Shown: positions 26,869 to 37,300 of the stretch, piece after piece | Position numbering within the stretch: position 1 is the stretch's first letter | How the letters are laid out: each line of letters begins with the position of its first letter | Assembly (NCBI GenBank): GCA_020403245.1 | Contig: JADBYA010000034.1 | Span: 1 to 64,000, forward strand | Direction of reading: 5' to 3' | From: Flavobacterium sp. | Lineage (GTDB): Bacteria > Bacteroidota > Bacteroidia > Flavobacteriales > Flavobacteriaceae | Length of the DNA: 64,000 bases | Notes under the pieces: generated by a model | The model's database searches: none | Seen by the model: only the letters and a program-made list of their open reading frames with translations | Told to the model about the DNA's origin: nothing | Program-made: the position numbers and the translations under genes

Positions 26869-27822
26869 TTAAAGCAATTTATGAATAATCATTTCTTCGG
26901 TTATTCCTTCAGCGTCAGCTTTGTAGTTTTTGATAATTCTGTGACGCAAAATTCCGGTAGCAACCGCTTTCACATCCTCAATATCGGGAGAAAACTTTCC
27001 GTTGAAAGCAGCATTGGCTTTGGCGGCTAATATTAAGTTTTGAGAAGCTCTTGGCCCTGCACCCCAATCGATATAATTTTTGATATAATCATTGGACAAT
27101 GGATTATTAGGTCTTGTTTTGCTAACTAAAGCTACCGCATATTCAATAACATTATCAGCTACAGGAATACGACGAATTAAATGTTGAAAATCGATTATCT
27201 CTTGAGCTGTAAACAATGGATTAATAACTGGTTTTAAGTCAGATGTAGTGCTTTTTACGACTTGAACTTCTTCATTATAAGAAGGATAATCTAGTTTTAT
27301 AGCAAACATAAAACGGTCTAGCTGTGCTTCGGGTAACGGATAAGTTCCTTCTTGCTCTATAGGGTTTTGAGTTGCTAAAACAAAATAAGGTAAATCTAAT
27401 TTATAGTTTTGCCCTGCAATAGTTACTGAACGTTCTTGCATCGCTTCGAGTAATGCGGCTTGTGTTTTTGGTGGTGTTCTGTTAATTTCGTCGGCCAAAA
27501 TAATATTCGCAAATATTGGACCTTTGATGAATTTAAATTGACGGTTTTCGTCCAAAATTTCGCTCCCTAATATATCCGAAGGCATCAAATCGGGGGTAAA
27601 TTGAATGCGTTTAAAATCCAATCCTAATGCTTGAGAAATGGTATTTACCATTAAGGTCTTCGCTAATCCAGGAACGCCTATAAGTAATGCATGACCTCCA
27701 GAAAATATACTGAGTACTATTTGGTCAACTACATCGTCTTGACCAACAATAATCTTGGAAATCTCTTTCTTTAGCTCTTCTCTTTTTTGAACTAAATTTT
27801 GAACGGCTACTACGTCTGACAT
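26869..27822 (-). CDS. MoxR-type AAA+ ATPase
   Basis: 317 residues from the ATG at 27822, which opens on SDVVAVQNLVQKREELKKEI as in relatives; a longer frame to 27876 would add 18 unrelated residues. Walker A is GVPGLAKT, Walker B ILADEINRTPPKTQAALLEAMQE, and the sensor region FVLATQNPIEQEGTYPLPEAQLDRF is diagnostic. MoxR ATPases act as chaperones for metal-cofactor or VWA-domain partners. Downstream of three SurA-like genes, with an 87-nt gap. No VWA or BatA/D gene follows in this window. Confidence 0.93.
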   Translation of the reverse strand: MSDVVAVQNLVQKREELKKEISKIIVGQDDVVDQIVLSIFSGGHALLIGVPGLAKTLMVNTISQALGLDFKRIQFTPDLMPSDILGSEILDENRQFKFIKGPIFANIILADEINRTPPKTQAALLEAMQERSVTIAGQNYKLDLPYFVLATQNPIEQEGTYPLPEAQLDRFMFAIKLDYPSYNEEVQVVKSTTSDLKPVINPLFTAQEIIDFQHLIRRIPVADNVIEYAVALVSKTRPNNPLSNDYIKNYIDWGAGPRASQNLILAAKANAAFNGKFSPDIEDVKAVATGILRHRIIKNYKADAEGITEEMIIHKLL

Positions 27823-27909
27823 AATATTTTGATACAATTTAGAATGACAATATACAAATTTTAGTGCCCAAAACACTAATCACTATACCGATATTTCGGG
27901 AGTGAGCAA

Positions 27910-29319
27910 CTATTTCTTTAGCCAATTATTGGTAAACAAACAGTCTTGATATTCTCCATTAATTTTAATATAAGTTTCTTTTATTTTTTCATCACTCCAT
28001 TTAGCAATAGCTTTGATTTGTTTTTCTTTCAAAGCTAAATCTTTAATTTTGATATAATCCTTGGCATAATCTGCTGGGTGTTCATTAATTCTGTTGGTAA
28101 CAGTTATGATTTTATATTTCTTCCCTGTTCTTGGATCGTCATCCAAAATAGGTTGTGTAACAGCATTTTCTTTCAAATTGGATACTTCACTGTATAAACT
28201 TGGATCCATTTTGGTCAATTCAAAATGGGTGTCTTGAGTTTTTGGATTAATCAAAATACCACCGTTGGCTCTGGTTTCCTTTTCATCAGATAATGTTCTG
28301 GCTGCTTCGGAAAAGGTAATTTCACCACTTTCAATTTTCTTTTTTATTGTAATGATTTTCTCTTTGGCTTCTTTTAATGCTTTGTCTGAAACTTTAGGCA
28401 TCATCAATATATGCCTCAACTCCACTTCTTGTCCTTTAATTCTCTCGACCATGATGATATGATAGCCATATTCTGTTTCAAATGGTTCTGATATTTCTCC
28501 TTCTCCTAAACTAAAAGCAACATCTTTAAATTCTTTTACAAATTGTGTTTTTCTATTAATTTTATAAAAACCACCACTAGACGCTGATCCTTTATCGTCT
28601 GAATAAATCACGGCTCTTGTTTTAAAACTTGCTCCAGCTAATACCTCTGCTTTTATTTCTTTTAATCTATTGACCACTCTTTGTTTTTCTTCTTCTGTTA
28701 TTTTTGGAGAAATAACAATTTGGGCTACTTCCATCTCTGCCCCAAAAAGTGGGAGTTCAGATTGCGGGATTTTTTTGAAAAAATTGCGTGTTTCCTCAGG
28801 AGTAATTTCTACGGCATCCACTATTTTCTTTTGCATCTCTCCCGTAAGTTTGTTCATCTTGATAATTTCAAATAATTCATTTCTGAAATCTTCCTCATTA
28901 CTTTTTTTGAAATAGCTAATCACTTTATCCATCGAACCCAGTTGTTCTACCATATAATTCAACTGTTCATTCATTTTCTCCTTAACCTCTTCATCTCTGA
29001 TTACGATACTATCTTGTATTGCTTGGTGAGCATACAATTTGTCTTCTAATAATTTCCCCAACATTTGACATCGTGTAATATCTTTTATGGATTGATTTTG
29101 ACTTGATAATTCTAAAAAGGCTTTGTCAATATCAGAGTCTAGTATAATATAATCGCCAACAGTAGCAATAACTCCATCAATTTTTTGTTTTTTGGAAGAA
29201 GTTACCATAGTGGGTTTTGTCCTCACCGAGTCTTTGATGATTTCTTGTGCATGGCTAAAAAATACCGAACAAATAAGGGCAATAATTGTTAGTAGAATTT
29301 TACTATTGGTATATTTCAT
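27910..29319 (-). CDS. SurA-like peptidyl-prolyl isomerase with two parvulin domains
   Basis: 469 residues from the ATG at 29319, which gives a normal signal peptide (KYTNSKILLTIIALICSVFFSHAQ); an upstream in-frame start would lie deeper in the preceding gene. A SurA_N-type chaperone domain (about 35-175) is followed by two PpiC/parvulin domains (about 180-280, with GSASSGGFYKI and EPFETEYGYHIIMVE, and 290-410). Periplasmic foldase for outer-membrane proteins. Third gene of a three-gene foldase operon, overlapping the previous gene by 17 bp. Confidence 0.9.
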   Translation of the reverse strand: MKYTNSKILLTIIALICSVFFSHAQEIIKDSVRTKPTMVTSSKKQKIDGVIATVGDYIILDSDIDKAFLELSSQNQSIKDITRCQMLGKLLEDKLYAHQAIQDSIVIRDEEVKEKMNEQLNYMVEQLGSMDKVISYFKKSNEEDFRNELFEIIKMNKLTGEMQKKIVDAVEITPEETRNFFKKIPQSELPLFGAEMEVAQIVISPKITEEEKQRVVNRLKEIKAEVLAGASFKTRAVIYSDDKGSASSGGFYKINRKTQFVKEFKDVAFSLGEGEISEPFETEYGYHIIMVERIKGQEVELRHILMMPKVSDKALKEAKEKIITIKKKIESGEITFSEAARTLSDEKETRANGGILINPKTQDTHFELTKMDPSLYSEVSNLKENAVTQPILDDDPRTGKKYKIITVTNRINEHPADYAKDYIKIKDLALKEKQIKAIAKWSDEKIKETYIKINGEYQDCLFTNNWLKK

Positions 29320-30151
29320 AATCTTTATTTTTAATGGCATCCTCTGTGATTTCTTTTTCAAACTTCTTAATTAACTCTAATTTTCGTTTATTCAGCAATA
29401 CCTCTCTTAAAGTGGGCTTTATAAAATCAAATGGGGATATTTGATTTTTATCAATTACATTGGTAATTTTTACTAAATAAACATCATTATTTATCGTTTT
29501 TTCTATTCTTTTTCCCGAAACAATTAAAGCATCTCTATTGTCCGGTGTGATAAAAGGTAACTTGATATATACTTGACTCATATCGACCCAAACACCGTCA
29601 TTCAAAGCAAAACTCTTGAACTGTAACGCATAAATATCCCAAAACTTTTTATCTTTTTTGTTATAATCAAAGAACTTACTTCTTATGGTAGCAAAACGAG
29701 GATTATTTTTGGAAAGATTGATGAATCTCAATCTAACTAATGTTCCGTTTGTTTTAAAATTCTCTTTGTTTTCGTCGTAATATTGTTTTAACTCTTCTTG
29801 TGATATTATTGTATCGACGGTATTTTTTACTACTTCTTCTATGTAAGCTTTAGTATATAAATCAATTTTATACTGTTTAATCAAGGTATTATATTCGACT
29901 TTTTTGGAATCACTTAAATTTCGTTCTGCCGCTTCAATCAACAGTTTCTGACTTGCCCATCTGTTGATAAAATCCCTCACTAGTAACACACTATCTTCTT
30001 TTGACGTTCCTACGGGAACCAGAGTAGCAATATCCCTTTTGTACAAATAACTTTTCCCAACTCTGGCTATTGATTCCAGTTTTTGCTCTGGTTTGAAATA
30101 ACTACAAGAACAGGTTATCAAAAAAAAGAGAAAAAAACTATTTTTAACCAT
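29303..30151 (-). CDS. Lipoprotein related to SurA-type foldases, without a parvulin domain
   Basis: 282 residues. An N-terminal lipobox is visible in FLITCSCSYF (candidate lipidated Cys C15 or C17). The rest (SIARVGKSYLYKRDI, DFINRWASQKLLIEAA) resembles the SurA N-terminal chaperone domain, but I see no parvulin active-site motif. Sits between two parvulin-containing genes (2-nt and overlapping junctions), so it probably acts in the same folding step. The exact function is inference. Confidence 0.75.
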   Translation of the reverse strand: MVKNSFFLFFLITCSCSYFKPEQKLESIARVGKSYLYKRDIATLVPVGTSKEDSVLLVRDFINRWASQKLLIEAAERNLSDSKKVEYNTLIKQYKIDLYTKAYIEEVVKNTVDTIISQEELKQYYDENKENFKTNGTLVRLRFINLSKNNPRFATIRSKFFDYNKKDKKFWDIYALQFKSFALNDGVWVDMSQVYIKLPFITPDNRDALIVSGKRIEKTINNDVYLVKITNVIDKNQISPFDFIKPTLREVLLNKRKLELIKKFEKEITEDAIKNKDYEIYQ

Positions 30152-30153
30152 GT

Positions 30154-32124
30154 TTAGGGTTGTAATTGTTTTTTTACACGTTCAAAAACGTCATTGTTAA
30201 TTTTTATTGTAAACTCTTCCTTCAAATCATCTACCCAACGCTGTTCTAAATACTGCTGATAGTCATTCACTATTTTACCTTTACATTCGTCAAATGTTTT
30301 AATGCCCACAGGTAAAACTTTGGTTACTTTGGTTACAAAATAATATTCGCCTTCTTTGAAAATATCAGAAATGCCAACTTCATATTTTGTTGCTTTTGGT
30401 AAAGCGTCGCTACCTTCCTCAAAAGTACCTGTGTTGGCCATAATATTTATAACATTATCAACGTTTAGTGTTTCTTTAATCTTTGGCAATTCTGTGTTTT
30501 TTTTCAACAATACCAATGCCCTTTTGATTATTTCCATTTTAGTTGATGAAAGAACGCTAGCTTCCACTCTTTTTTTCCACAAATGTTCTGATTTATGTTC
30601 GTTATAAAAGCTTTGTAAGCCAACCGTATCTGTCTTTGCGCGTTCCCAAATCTCTTTTTCCATCAAGTCAAACAACAATAATCCGTCGCGGTATTCTTCC
30701 ATCACATTGGCAAATTCAGGAAATTCATTTTCTAAATTTTCATCGTAATAAGCGGTTAACTGCTCGTCTAAAAATTTCTCATAAATAGCATCTACTAGTT
30801 TAGATAAAGGTTTCACGGCTATTCCTGATTTTTGTTGTTTGTCAACAAAGTCTAAAAAAGTTTTTCCATCTATCTTTTTTATGCCATTAATAGTTAATAA
30901 AGTAGCTGTGTATTCTTTAGCATTGGCGGGAGGCGTCCATTTGGACTCATAAAAATCATTGGTCACTAATTTTGAGAGCAATCCAAATTGCCTTGTATCT
31001 TTTTTGTGAGAGTATTTTCTTCTCAATTTTTCATTTAACGAAGTAACCAGCTTTTTAGACCTATCGTCTTTCCCTATTTTACCTTCCAATTCGTTTCTCA
31101 TTTCCTCCATAGTTTTTATAGGGTGCTTTTCTATCAACTTGATAATGTGCCAACCAAATTGAGATTGAAAAGGTTTTGACATTTCATTAGGAGTGTTTAA
31201 GGAAAAAGCGGCATTTTCAAATTCCTCTGAACTCAATTGCCCAGATCCAAATTTATTTAATACCCCACCCTTTCCAGCAGATGATTTGTCTTCAGAAAAT
31301 TGCTTGGCCAAATCCTCAAACTTTTCACCTTGTTGGATTTTTTTATAAATATCATTAATGGTATTGTTAGCTTTTTCTTGGTCGGTATCCTCTGGCTTTG
31401 GATTTAATATCATGATATGAGCAACTGTAATTTCACCTCGATTAGCTCTTATATCATCCACTTTCAAAATATGATACCCAAAACGGGTTCTCGTAATTTT
31501 TGAAATTTCTCCTTTAGTTGTGTTATAAGCTGCGTTTTCAAAAGCATATACCATTCTAAATGCTGTGAAATAGCCCAAATTACCTTTGTTATCTTTGGCC
31601 GAAGGATCTTCAGAATATTGAACGGCTAAATTTCCAAAATCTTCACCTGACAATGCTTTTAATCTTATGTCTTGAATCTTTTTATACGCTTTTAAAGTGT
31701 CCTCAGCTGTTGCATTTTCATCAGCTAAAATCAAAATATGTGATGCTTTGATTTCTTTTTGTAAACGATTATATCCTTCCGTTATCAGTTCATCGGTAAT
31801 TTTTATATCGTTGAAATAGTTTTTGGCCAATTGAGTTCGATAGGATTTTAACTCATTTTGATATTTTGTATTGTTTTCTAGACCTAGTTTATAGGCCTTA
31901 TTTACTTTTAATTTATAGCCAATAAAAAGTTCTAAATATTGGTTTAAATCTTTTTGTGATTCATCTTTGACTAAGTCCAAATTCTTTTTATATACTCTTG
32001 AAAATTCATCAGAATAATATGGTTTTTCATTTATAGTAAACAAAACTTCTTTTGAATTATTTTGCGCATTACTGGTAAATAAAACTAAAAAGAATACGCC
32101 GAAAAAAAACTGTTTTAAGCTCAT
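30154..32124 (-). CDS. SurA/PpiD-like peptidyl-prolyl isomerase, large
   Basis: 656 residues from the ATG at 32124, which begins with a clean signal peptide (SLKQFFFGVFFLVLFTSNAQ); a frame starting at 32244 would add 40 unlikely residues. Two consecutive parvulin domains (about 120-230 and 235-335), with paired motifs GNLGYFTAFRMVYAFENAAY and GGVLNKFGSGQLSSEEFENAAF and the ends YHILKVDDI and WHIIKLIEK, and a long C-terminal helical region (about 340-650). First gene of the foldase operon. Divergent from prfC. Confidence 0.9.
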   Translation of the reverse strand: MSLKQFFFGVFFLVLFTSNAQNNSKEVLFTINEKPYYSDEFSRVYKKNLDLVKDESQKDLNQYLELFIGYKLKVNKAYKLGLENNTKYQNELKSYRTQLAKNYFNDIKITDELITEGYNRLQKEIKASHILILADENATAEDTLKAYKKIQDIRLKALSGEDFGNLAVQYSEDPSAKDNKGNLGYFTAFRMVYAFENAAYNTTKGEISKITRTRFGYHILKVDDIRANRGEITVAHIMILNPKPEDTDQEKANNTINDIYKKIQQGEKFEDLAKQFSEDKSSAGKGGVLNKFGSGQLSSEEFENAAFSLNTPNEMSKPFQSQFGWHIIKLIEKHPIKTMEEMRNELEGKIGKDDRSKKLVTSLNEKLRRKYSHKKDTRQFGLLSKLVTNDFYESKWTPPANAKEYTATLLTINGIKKIDGKTFLDFVDKQQKSGIAVKPLSKLVDAIYEKFLDEQLTAYYDENLENEFPEFANVMEEYRDGLLLFDLMEKEIWERAKTDTVGLQSFYNEHKSEHLWKKRVEASVLSSTKMEIIKRALVLLKKNTELPKIKETLNVDNVINIMANTGTFEEGSDALPKATKYEVGISDIFKEGEYYFVTKVTKVLPVGIKTFDECKGKIVNDYQQYLEQRWVDDLKEEFTIKINNDVFERVKKQLQP

Positions 32125-32378
32125 GATTTTAAAAATTCGATTAAAATTTGTATACAAAAATATTGGTTTTATAGACATGCCAAAAACAGTTTGGTTTATT
32201 GACATTACAATCAACAAAAGTAACAATTCAAACACATTATACAAGTATCAATACTACTATTAACAAAAAATTATTAACATCACTTTTACTAGCTTTAGTA
32301 AATGAGCAATCAGAAATTGATTTGATAACAATTTTATCATTAAATAATAGTATTTTTGCAACCAATTTATTGAAAAAC

Positions 32379-33968
32379 ATGAGTTTTATTAAAGAAATAC
32401 AACGCCGCCGAACCTTTGGAATCATCTCCCATCCCGATGCTGGTAAAACTACACTAACTGAAAAATTATTACTTTTTGGTGGTGCCATTCAAGAAGCTGG
32501 TGCCGTTAAAAATAATAAAATTAAAAAAGGGGCTACTTCCGATTTCATGGAAATTGAACGCCAAAGAGGGATTTCAGTGTCGACATCTGTATTGGCTTTT
32601 AATTATCAAGGGAAAAAAGTTAACATCTTAGATACACCAGGACACAAGGACTTTGCCGAAGACACCTTCAGAACATTGACCGCTGTTGATAGTGTGATAG
32701 TGGTCATTGACGTGGCCAAAGGTGTAGAAGAACAAACCGAAAAATTGGTGGAAGTTTGTAGAATGCGCAACATTCCAATGATTGTTTTCATTAACAAATT
32801 AGACCGAGAAGGAAAGGATGCTTTTGACCTCATGGATGAAGTGGAACAAAAACTAGGATTGAGTATTACTCCATTGAGTTTCCCGATTGGAATGGGCTAT
32901 GATTTTCAAGGAATTTATAACATTTGGGAGCAAAATATCAATCTATTTAGTGGTGATAGCCGCAAAAACATTGAAGACACCATCGCTTTTTCTGATATCA
33001 ACAGCCCAGAACTAGAGAAAATTATAGGTGAAAAACCAGCTGTTAAACTTAGAGAAGAATTAGAATTAATTTCAGAAGTATATCCTTCTTTTGACAGAGG
33101 CGACTACCTCAGCGGAAAAATACAACCTATTTTCTTTGGTTCGGCGTTAAATAATTTTGGAGTTAGAGAATTGTTAGATTGCTTTATTGAAATAGCACCA
33201 TCGCCAAAACCAAAAGAATCGGAAACGAGATTAGTAAAACCTGAGGAAGAAAAAATGGCTGGATTTGTATTTAAAATTCATGCTAATATGGATCCAAAAC
33301 ACAGAGATAGACTGGCTTTTGTAAAAATTGTATCGGGTACTTTTGAAAGAAATAAACCTTACATGCATGTTCGACTGAACAAAAATCTAAAATTCTCAAG
33401 TCCAAATGCCTTTTTTGCCGAAAAAAAAGAGATTATGGATATTTCTTATCCTGGCGATATTGTGGGTTTACACGATACAGGCAATTTTAAAATTGGAGAT
33501 ACACTAACCGAAGGAGAAATAATGAGTTTTAAAGGCATTCCAAGTTTTTCTCCAGAACATTTTAGATATATCAATAATGCTGATCCATTGAAAGCAAAAC
33601 AGTTGGACAAAGGAGTTGATCAATTGATGGATGAAGGTGTGGCACAATTATTTACATTGGAAATGAATAACCGAAAAGTGATTGGTACTGTTGGAGCACT
33701 ACAATATGAAGTAATACAATACCGATTAGAACATGAATATGGGGCAAAATGTAGTTATGAAATGTTTCCTGTACACAAGGCTTGTTGGGTAAAACCCAAT
33801 GACGCTAAAAGTGAGGAATTCAAAGAATTTAAACGTATAAAGCAAAAATTCTTGGCACATGACAAATACGGACAACTAGTGTTTTTAGCCGACTCAGAAT
33901 TCACCATTCAAATGACACAAAGTAAGTTTCCGAATGTTAAGTTGTTTTTTACTTCAGAGTTTGACTAA
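32379..33968 (+). CDS. prfC: Peptide chain release factor 3
   Basis: GTPase that recycles RF1/RF2 from the ribosome after termination. 529 residues from the ATG at 32379, which opens on SFIKEIQRRRTFGIISHPDAGKTTL as in the family; the frame is open further upstream but that part is not conserved. G1 SHPDAGKTTL, G2 RQRGISVSTSV, G3 DTPGHKDF and G4 NKLDRE are all seen, followed by the RF3 C-terminal domain. Stands alone; the spacer to the foldase operon is about 254 nt. Confidence 0.95.
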   Translation: MSFIKEIQRRRTFGIISHPDAGKTTLTEKLLLFGGAIQEAGAVKNNKIKKGATSDFMEIERQRGISVSTSVLAFNYQGKKVNILDTPGHKDFAEDTFRTLTAVDSVIVVIDVAKGVEEQTEKLVEVCRMRNIPMIVFINKLDREGKDAFDLMDEVEQKLGLSITPLSFPIGMGYDFQGIYNIWEQNINLFSGDSRKNIEDTIAFSDINSPELEKIIGEKPAVKLREELELISEVYPSFDRGDYLSGKIQPIFFGSALNNFGVRELLDCFIEIAPSPKPKESETRLVKPEEEKMAGFVFKIHANMDPKHRDRLAFVKIVSGTFERNKPYMHVRLNKNLKFSSPNAFFAEKKEIMDISYPGDIVGLHDTGNFKIGDTLTEGEIMSFKGIPSFSPEHFRYINNADPLKAKQLDKGVDQLMDEGVAQLFTLEMNNRKVIGTVGALQYEVIQYRLEHEYGAKCSYEMFPVHKACWVKPNDAKSEEFKEFKRIKQKFLAHDKYGQLVFLADSEFTIQMTQSKFPNVKLFFTSEFD

Positions 33969-33995
33969 AATATCCAAAAAAAACTATATAAATTT

Positions 33996-34024
33996 TTGAA
34001 GTTAAAAAAGGATTACTATATTTA
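33996..34024 (+). promoter_or_regulatory. Promoter of the small membrane protein gene
   Basis: TTG (33996-33998), an 18-nt spacer and TATATTTA (34017-34024), one base from TAnnTTTG, 19 nt before the ATG. Confidence 0.55.
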
Positions 34025-34043
34025 CCACCTGAAATAGAATTGT

Positions 34044-34253
34044 ATGAAAAATATATTGAAATACTATATAATCGTTTTTATTATTGTATCAGATTTTGCT
34101 ATGTATGCTCAACCTGGTGACGATGACGGTGGTGGTGGTCTTGAAGGTAATGATCCTCAGCCAGCCCCTATTAATGGTAAATTAGTAATCTTGGCCATAA
34201 CAGCTATTCTATTCGTTCTTTACACCTACAGAAATAAAAAAAGAGCCGTTTAG
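34044..34253 (+). CDS. Small secreted/membrane protein with signal peptide and C-terminal helix
   Basis: 69 residues. Signal peptide (about 1-22, NILKYYIIVFIIVSDFAMYA), a short acidic, Gly- and Pro-rich linker (GDDDGGGGLEGNDPQPAPI), one membrane helix (about 47-62, LVILAITAILFVLYTY) and a basic tail (RNKKRAV). Short proteins of this design are common in Flavobacteriia, often near large surface-protein genes; function unknown. It has its own promoter and terminator, which supports it as a real gene. It is convergent with the next adhesin gene. Confidence 0.8.
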   Translation: MKNILKYYIIVFIIVSDFAMYAQPGDDDGGGGLEGNDPQPAPINGKLVILAITAILFVLYTYRNKKRAV

Positions 34254-34273
34254 TTAAAAACATATTTTTTACA

Positions 34274-34307
34274 AAACCATTCCAAAACCAATGGAATGGT
34301 TTTTTTA
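34274..34307 (+). terminator. Terminator of the small membrane protein gene
   Basis: Stem ACCATTCC (34276-34283) with GGAATGGT (34293-34300), then seven T. Confidence 0.88.
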
Positions 34308-34321
34308 TGTTTACACTGCTC

Positions 34322-34356
34322 CAAAAAAAATACTCCTCAATTTCTTAAGGAGTAGT
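34322..34356 (-). terminator. Terminator of the second adhesin gene
   Basis: Reading on the minus strand: stem TACTCCT (34354-34348) with AGGAGTA (34337-34331), followed by eight T (34330-34323). Confidence 0.85.
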
Positions 34357-34379
34357 TTTGTTTTTATTTGAAAAGAATA

Positions 34380-37300
34380 TTATCGAACTACTTTCTTAGT
34401 CACTACCACACCATCTTCTGAAGTGATTTGAACCAATAATACTTCATTAGCCATACCAACAGTCATTGTGGTTTGAGAAGCATTGATGTTGTTGCTTTCT
34501 AATAATAAACGTCCTCTGATGTCAAACACTTTTACCGATGTCATGATGGTAGTTCCTGCATTGATTACAAAGTCATTCACTCCATTTTTGTATACAATCA
34601 CTTGGTTGGTATTGAAAGTTGGGCTTTGAATACTTAACTGCGATTGATAGATAATTTCAAAACGATTAGTAAAGGTTCCTGCTACAGAAGTAAAATTATA
34701 AGCACCCGTTTGTAAGTCATGTTCTGTAGCTGTTAAATTGTCTTTGAGGTAAATCGCTTGGTTAGTATTGGTAAACAAACCATCAGTATGATCGATGGCA
34801 ATGCTGTAATTCCCTGAAGTAAGAGCTTTATAAGACAAAGGCACCACATCACTTGGGTCAAACTCAGGCCTTCCTTGAATAGAATATTCACCAGCTCCAA
34901 TTAAACTAGTTAAATAAAATTCTTTATTGATATTTTCCCCATCGATTCCTCTATCATCTGCCATAGTCCCCTCTGAACTGTAGCCAACAGCCATCTGGCT
35001 ATAAACTCCTGTATTGTCAATTAAATTTAACCAATACAATCCGTTATTTGTGCTAGTGGTTGTTTGTGAATTTCTAAAAAACTGATTTGCATTTGAACTT
35101 CTTCTCATACTATTAGTAAAGCTTATGGTTGAACCACTTGTAGCTTTTACAATAAATCCTTGCCCAATATTAAGAACCCAATTTTGCTCTTGTCCACCAC
35201 CTGTAGGGAAGAAACCTGTACCTGTATCGCCTCCCGCTGAACCATTGGCTACATAAGCTGTTTTGGTAAGAGTGGCATATGAGGTTGATACTGCTGTAGT
35301 ATTCGTTTTTCTCCAAAAGTATAATGGTCCGGTTATGTTGGTGTTACCATCTATAAAATTGTGTACATTAAGTCTGGATGGATAAGGATTTCCTACAGCG
35401 TTAAAACCATTTAATGCTGTGGATACTGTTGCTGAGATGGTTCCATTATTAGCAACTCCAGTAAAAATACCATTGTAAACCGTCGGAGATGTTGGGTGAT
35501 TGTAGGGAACTCTAATCAAATAACCAATTCCGTTAGTGAATTGAACATTAGCATTATCAGTTCCATCTACACCATTTGGTGAAACCAAAGGAGAAGGATA
35601 TTGTAAACCAGTTAAATTAAAACCTACAGAATTATTATATAAATCAGTTGCAGTATCATAAATATAAAAACGATTAGGAAGTGTAAACTTAGAGAAAGCA
35701 TACAATCCCTGCCCAGTAACTGGCGAGGACCATAAGGTATAATCTAGACGTTTTAGTGCTGAAGAGTTTCGATTTACAATTATATTACCTGAATTGGCAA
35801 TCGTAGAAGTCTGTAATAAGTTAGCATTATTATTCAATGTAAAAGTACTACCTGAATCAACCGTTAATTTACCATCTAAAGTAACATTAAAGCCAGATGC
35901 TACAGTGACTGTTGCATTATTAATTAATCGTAATGAACAACCAGCTAAATTAGCACTTATAGTTCCCGTAGAACCATCAAATACCAACGATTTAGAAGCC
36001 GAAGGGCTGCCGTTTGACCATGTTAGGCCACCATCTGTTGATATTGTTGCATCTATAGTCACCACTGCCGAACCACTATTTCCTGTTCCTACGCAACCAT
36101 TGGCATCAGTAACTGAGGTTAAAGTATAGCTCGTAGTACTTGTTGGCGATACCGATACGTTACTACCACTAACATACGAGTTTAATGTCCCATCACTATA
36201 CACAACAGTATATGGCGATGTTCCTCCCGTAATGGCTACCTGAATATTAGTTGGAATTCCTGCACAAATAGCGGCAGAACCAGAAATAACCGCAGCGGTA
36301 GAAGCACTATTTACAGTAACAACAGCCGAACCGCTGTTTCCTGTTCCAGCGCAACCTCCAGTACTAGTAACAGAAACCAAAGTATAAGTAGTATTGGATG
36401 TTGGCGACACTGATATAGCGGCACCTGATGTATAACTACTAACTGTAAAGTTGCTAGCACCATCTGTGTACACCACCGAGTAAGGAGAAGTTCCTCCGGT
36501 AATGGCAACACTTAAATTAGTACTTCCACCACAGGTAGAAGTAGTTCCTGAAATTACTGCCGCTGTAGAAGCACTATTTACAGTAACAACAGCCGAACCG
36601 CTGTTTCCTGTTCCAGCGCAACCTCCAGTACTAGTAACAGAAACCAAAGTATAAGTAGTATTGGATGTTGGCGACACTGATATAGCAGCACCTGATGTAT
36701 AACTACTAACTGTAAAGTTATTAGTACCATCTGTGTATACCACTGTGTAAGGAGAAGTTCCACCAGTAATAGCAACACTTAAATTAGTATCAATTCCTGA
36801 ACAGATTGTTGCTGTTCCAGAAATAACCGCAGCGGTAGAAGCACTACTTACAGTAAACGTTGCTGTATTTCCTGAGATAATATTTGAAACACAACCGCTA
36901 CGGATAAAATCTATTGTAATGGTAGTTGATCCATTATTACTCAAATTTACTGTAGTAAATGCTCCAGAACCTGCTATAGTAACGCTCATTATAGTATTAA
37001 AAGAACCGGTATTAGCCCCTGAAAGAGTATAATACACTTGATAAGTTCCTACTCCCAAATTAGAGGTATTAGTAACACTTGCTGTACTTCCATTACAAGA
37101 TGGCGATGCTACTGTTGTAGAAGTTAAAGTATAACTTCCACAGCTGCCTACATTTAAATAACCTATATTGTTGGAAAAAAAAGTAGTATTGATAGTATCT
37201 GCTGGCGAACCTGTTCCTCCATAAGAGTTTCCAGTTGCTTGTGAAGTTCCTCCCAAAGACAAGGTACCAGAAGTGGATGCAAATGTACCTAAATTGAGTG

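Noticed and set aside
32199..32378. N-terminal extension of RF3
   Set aside because: The conserved RF3 start is at 32379; the preceding 60 residues are not family-like and lie in the spacer to the foldase operon.
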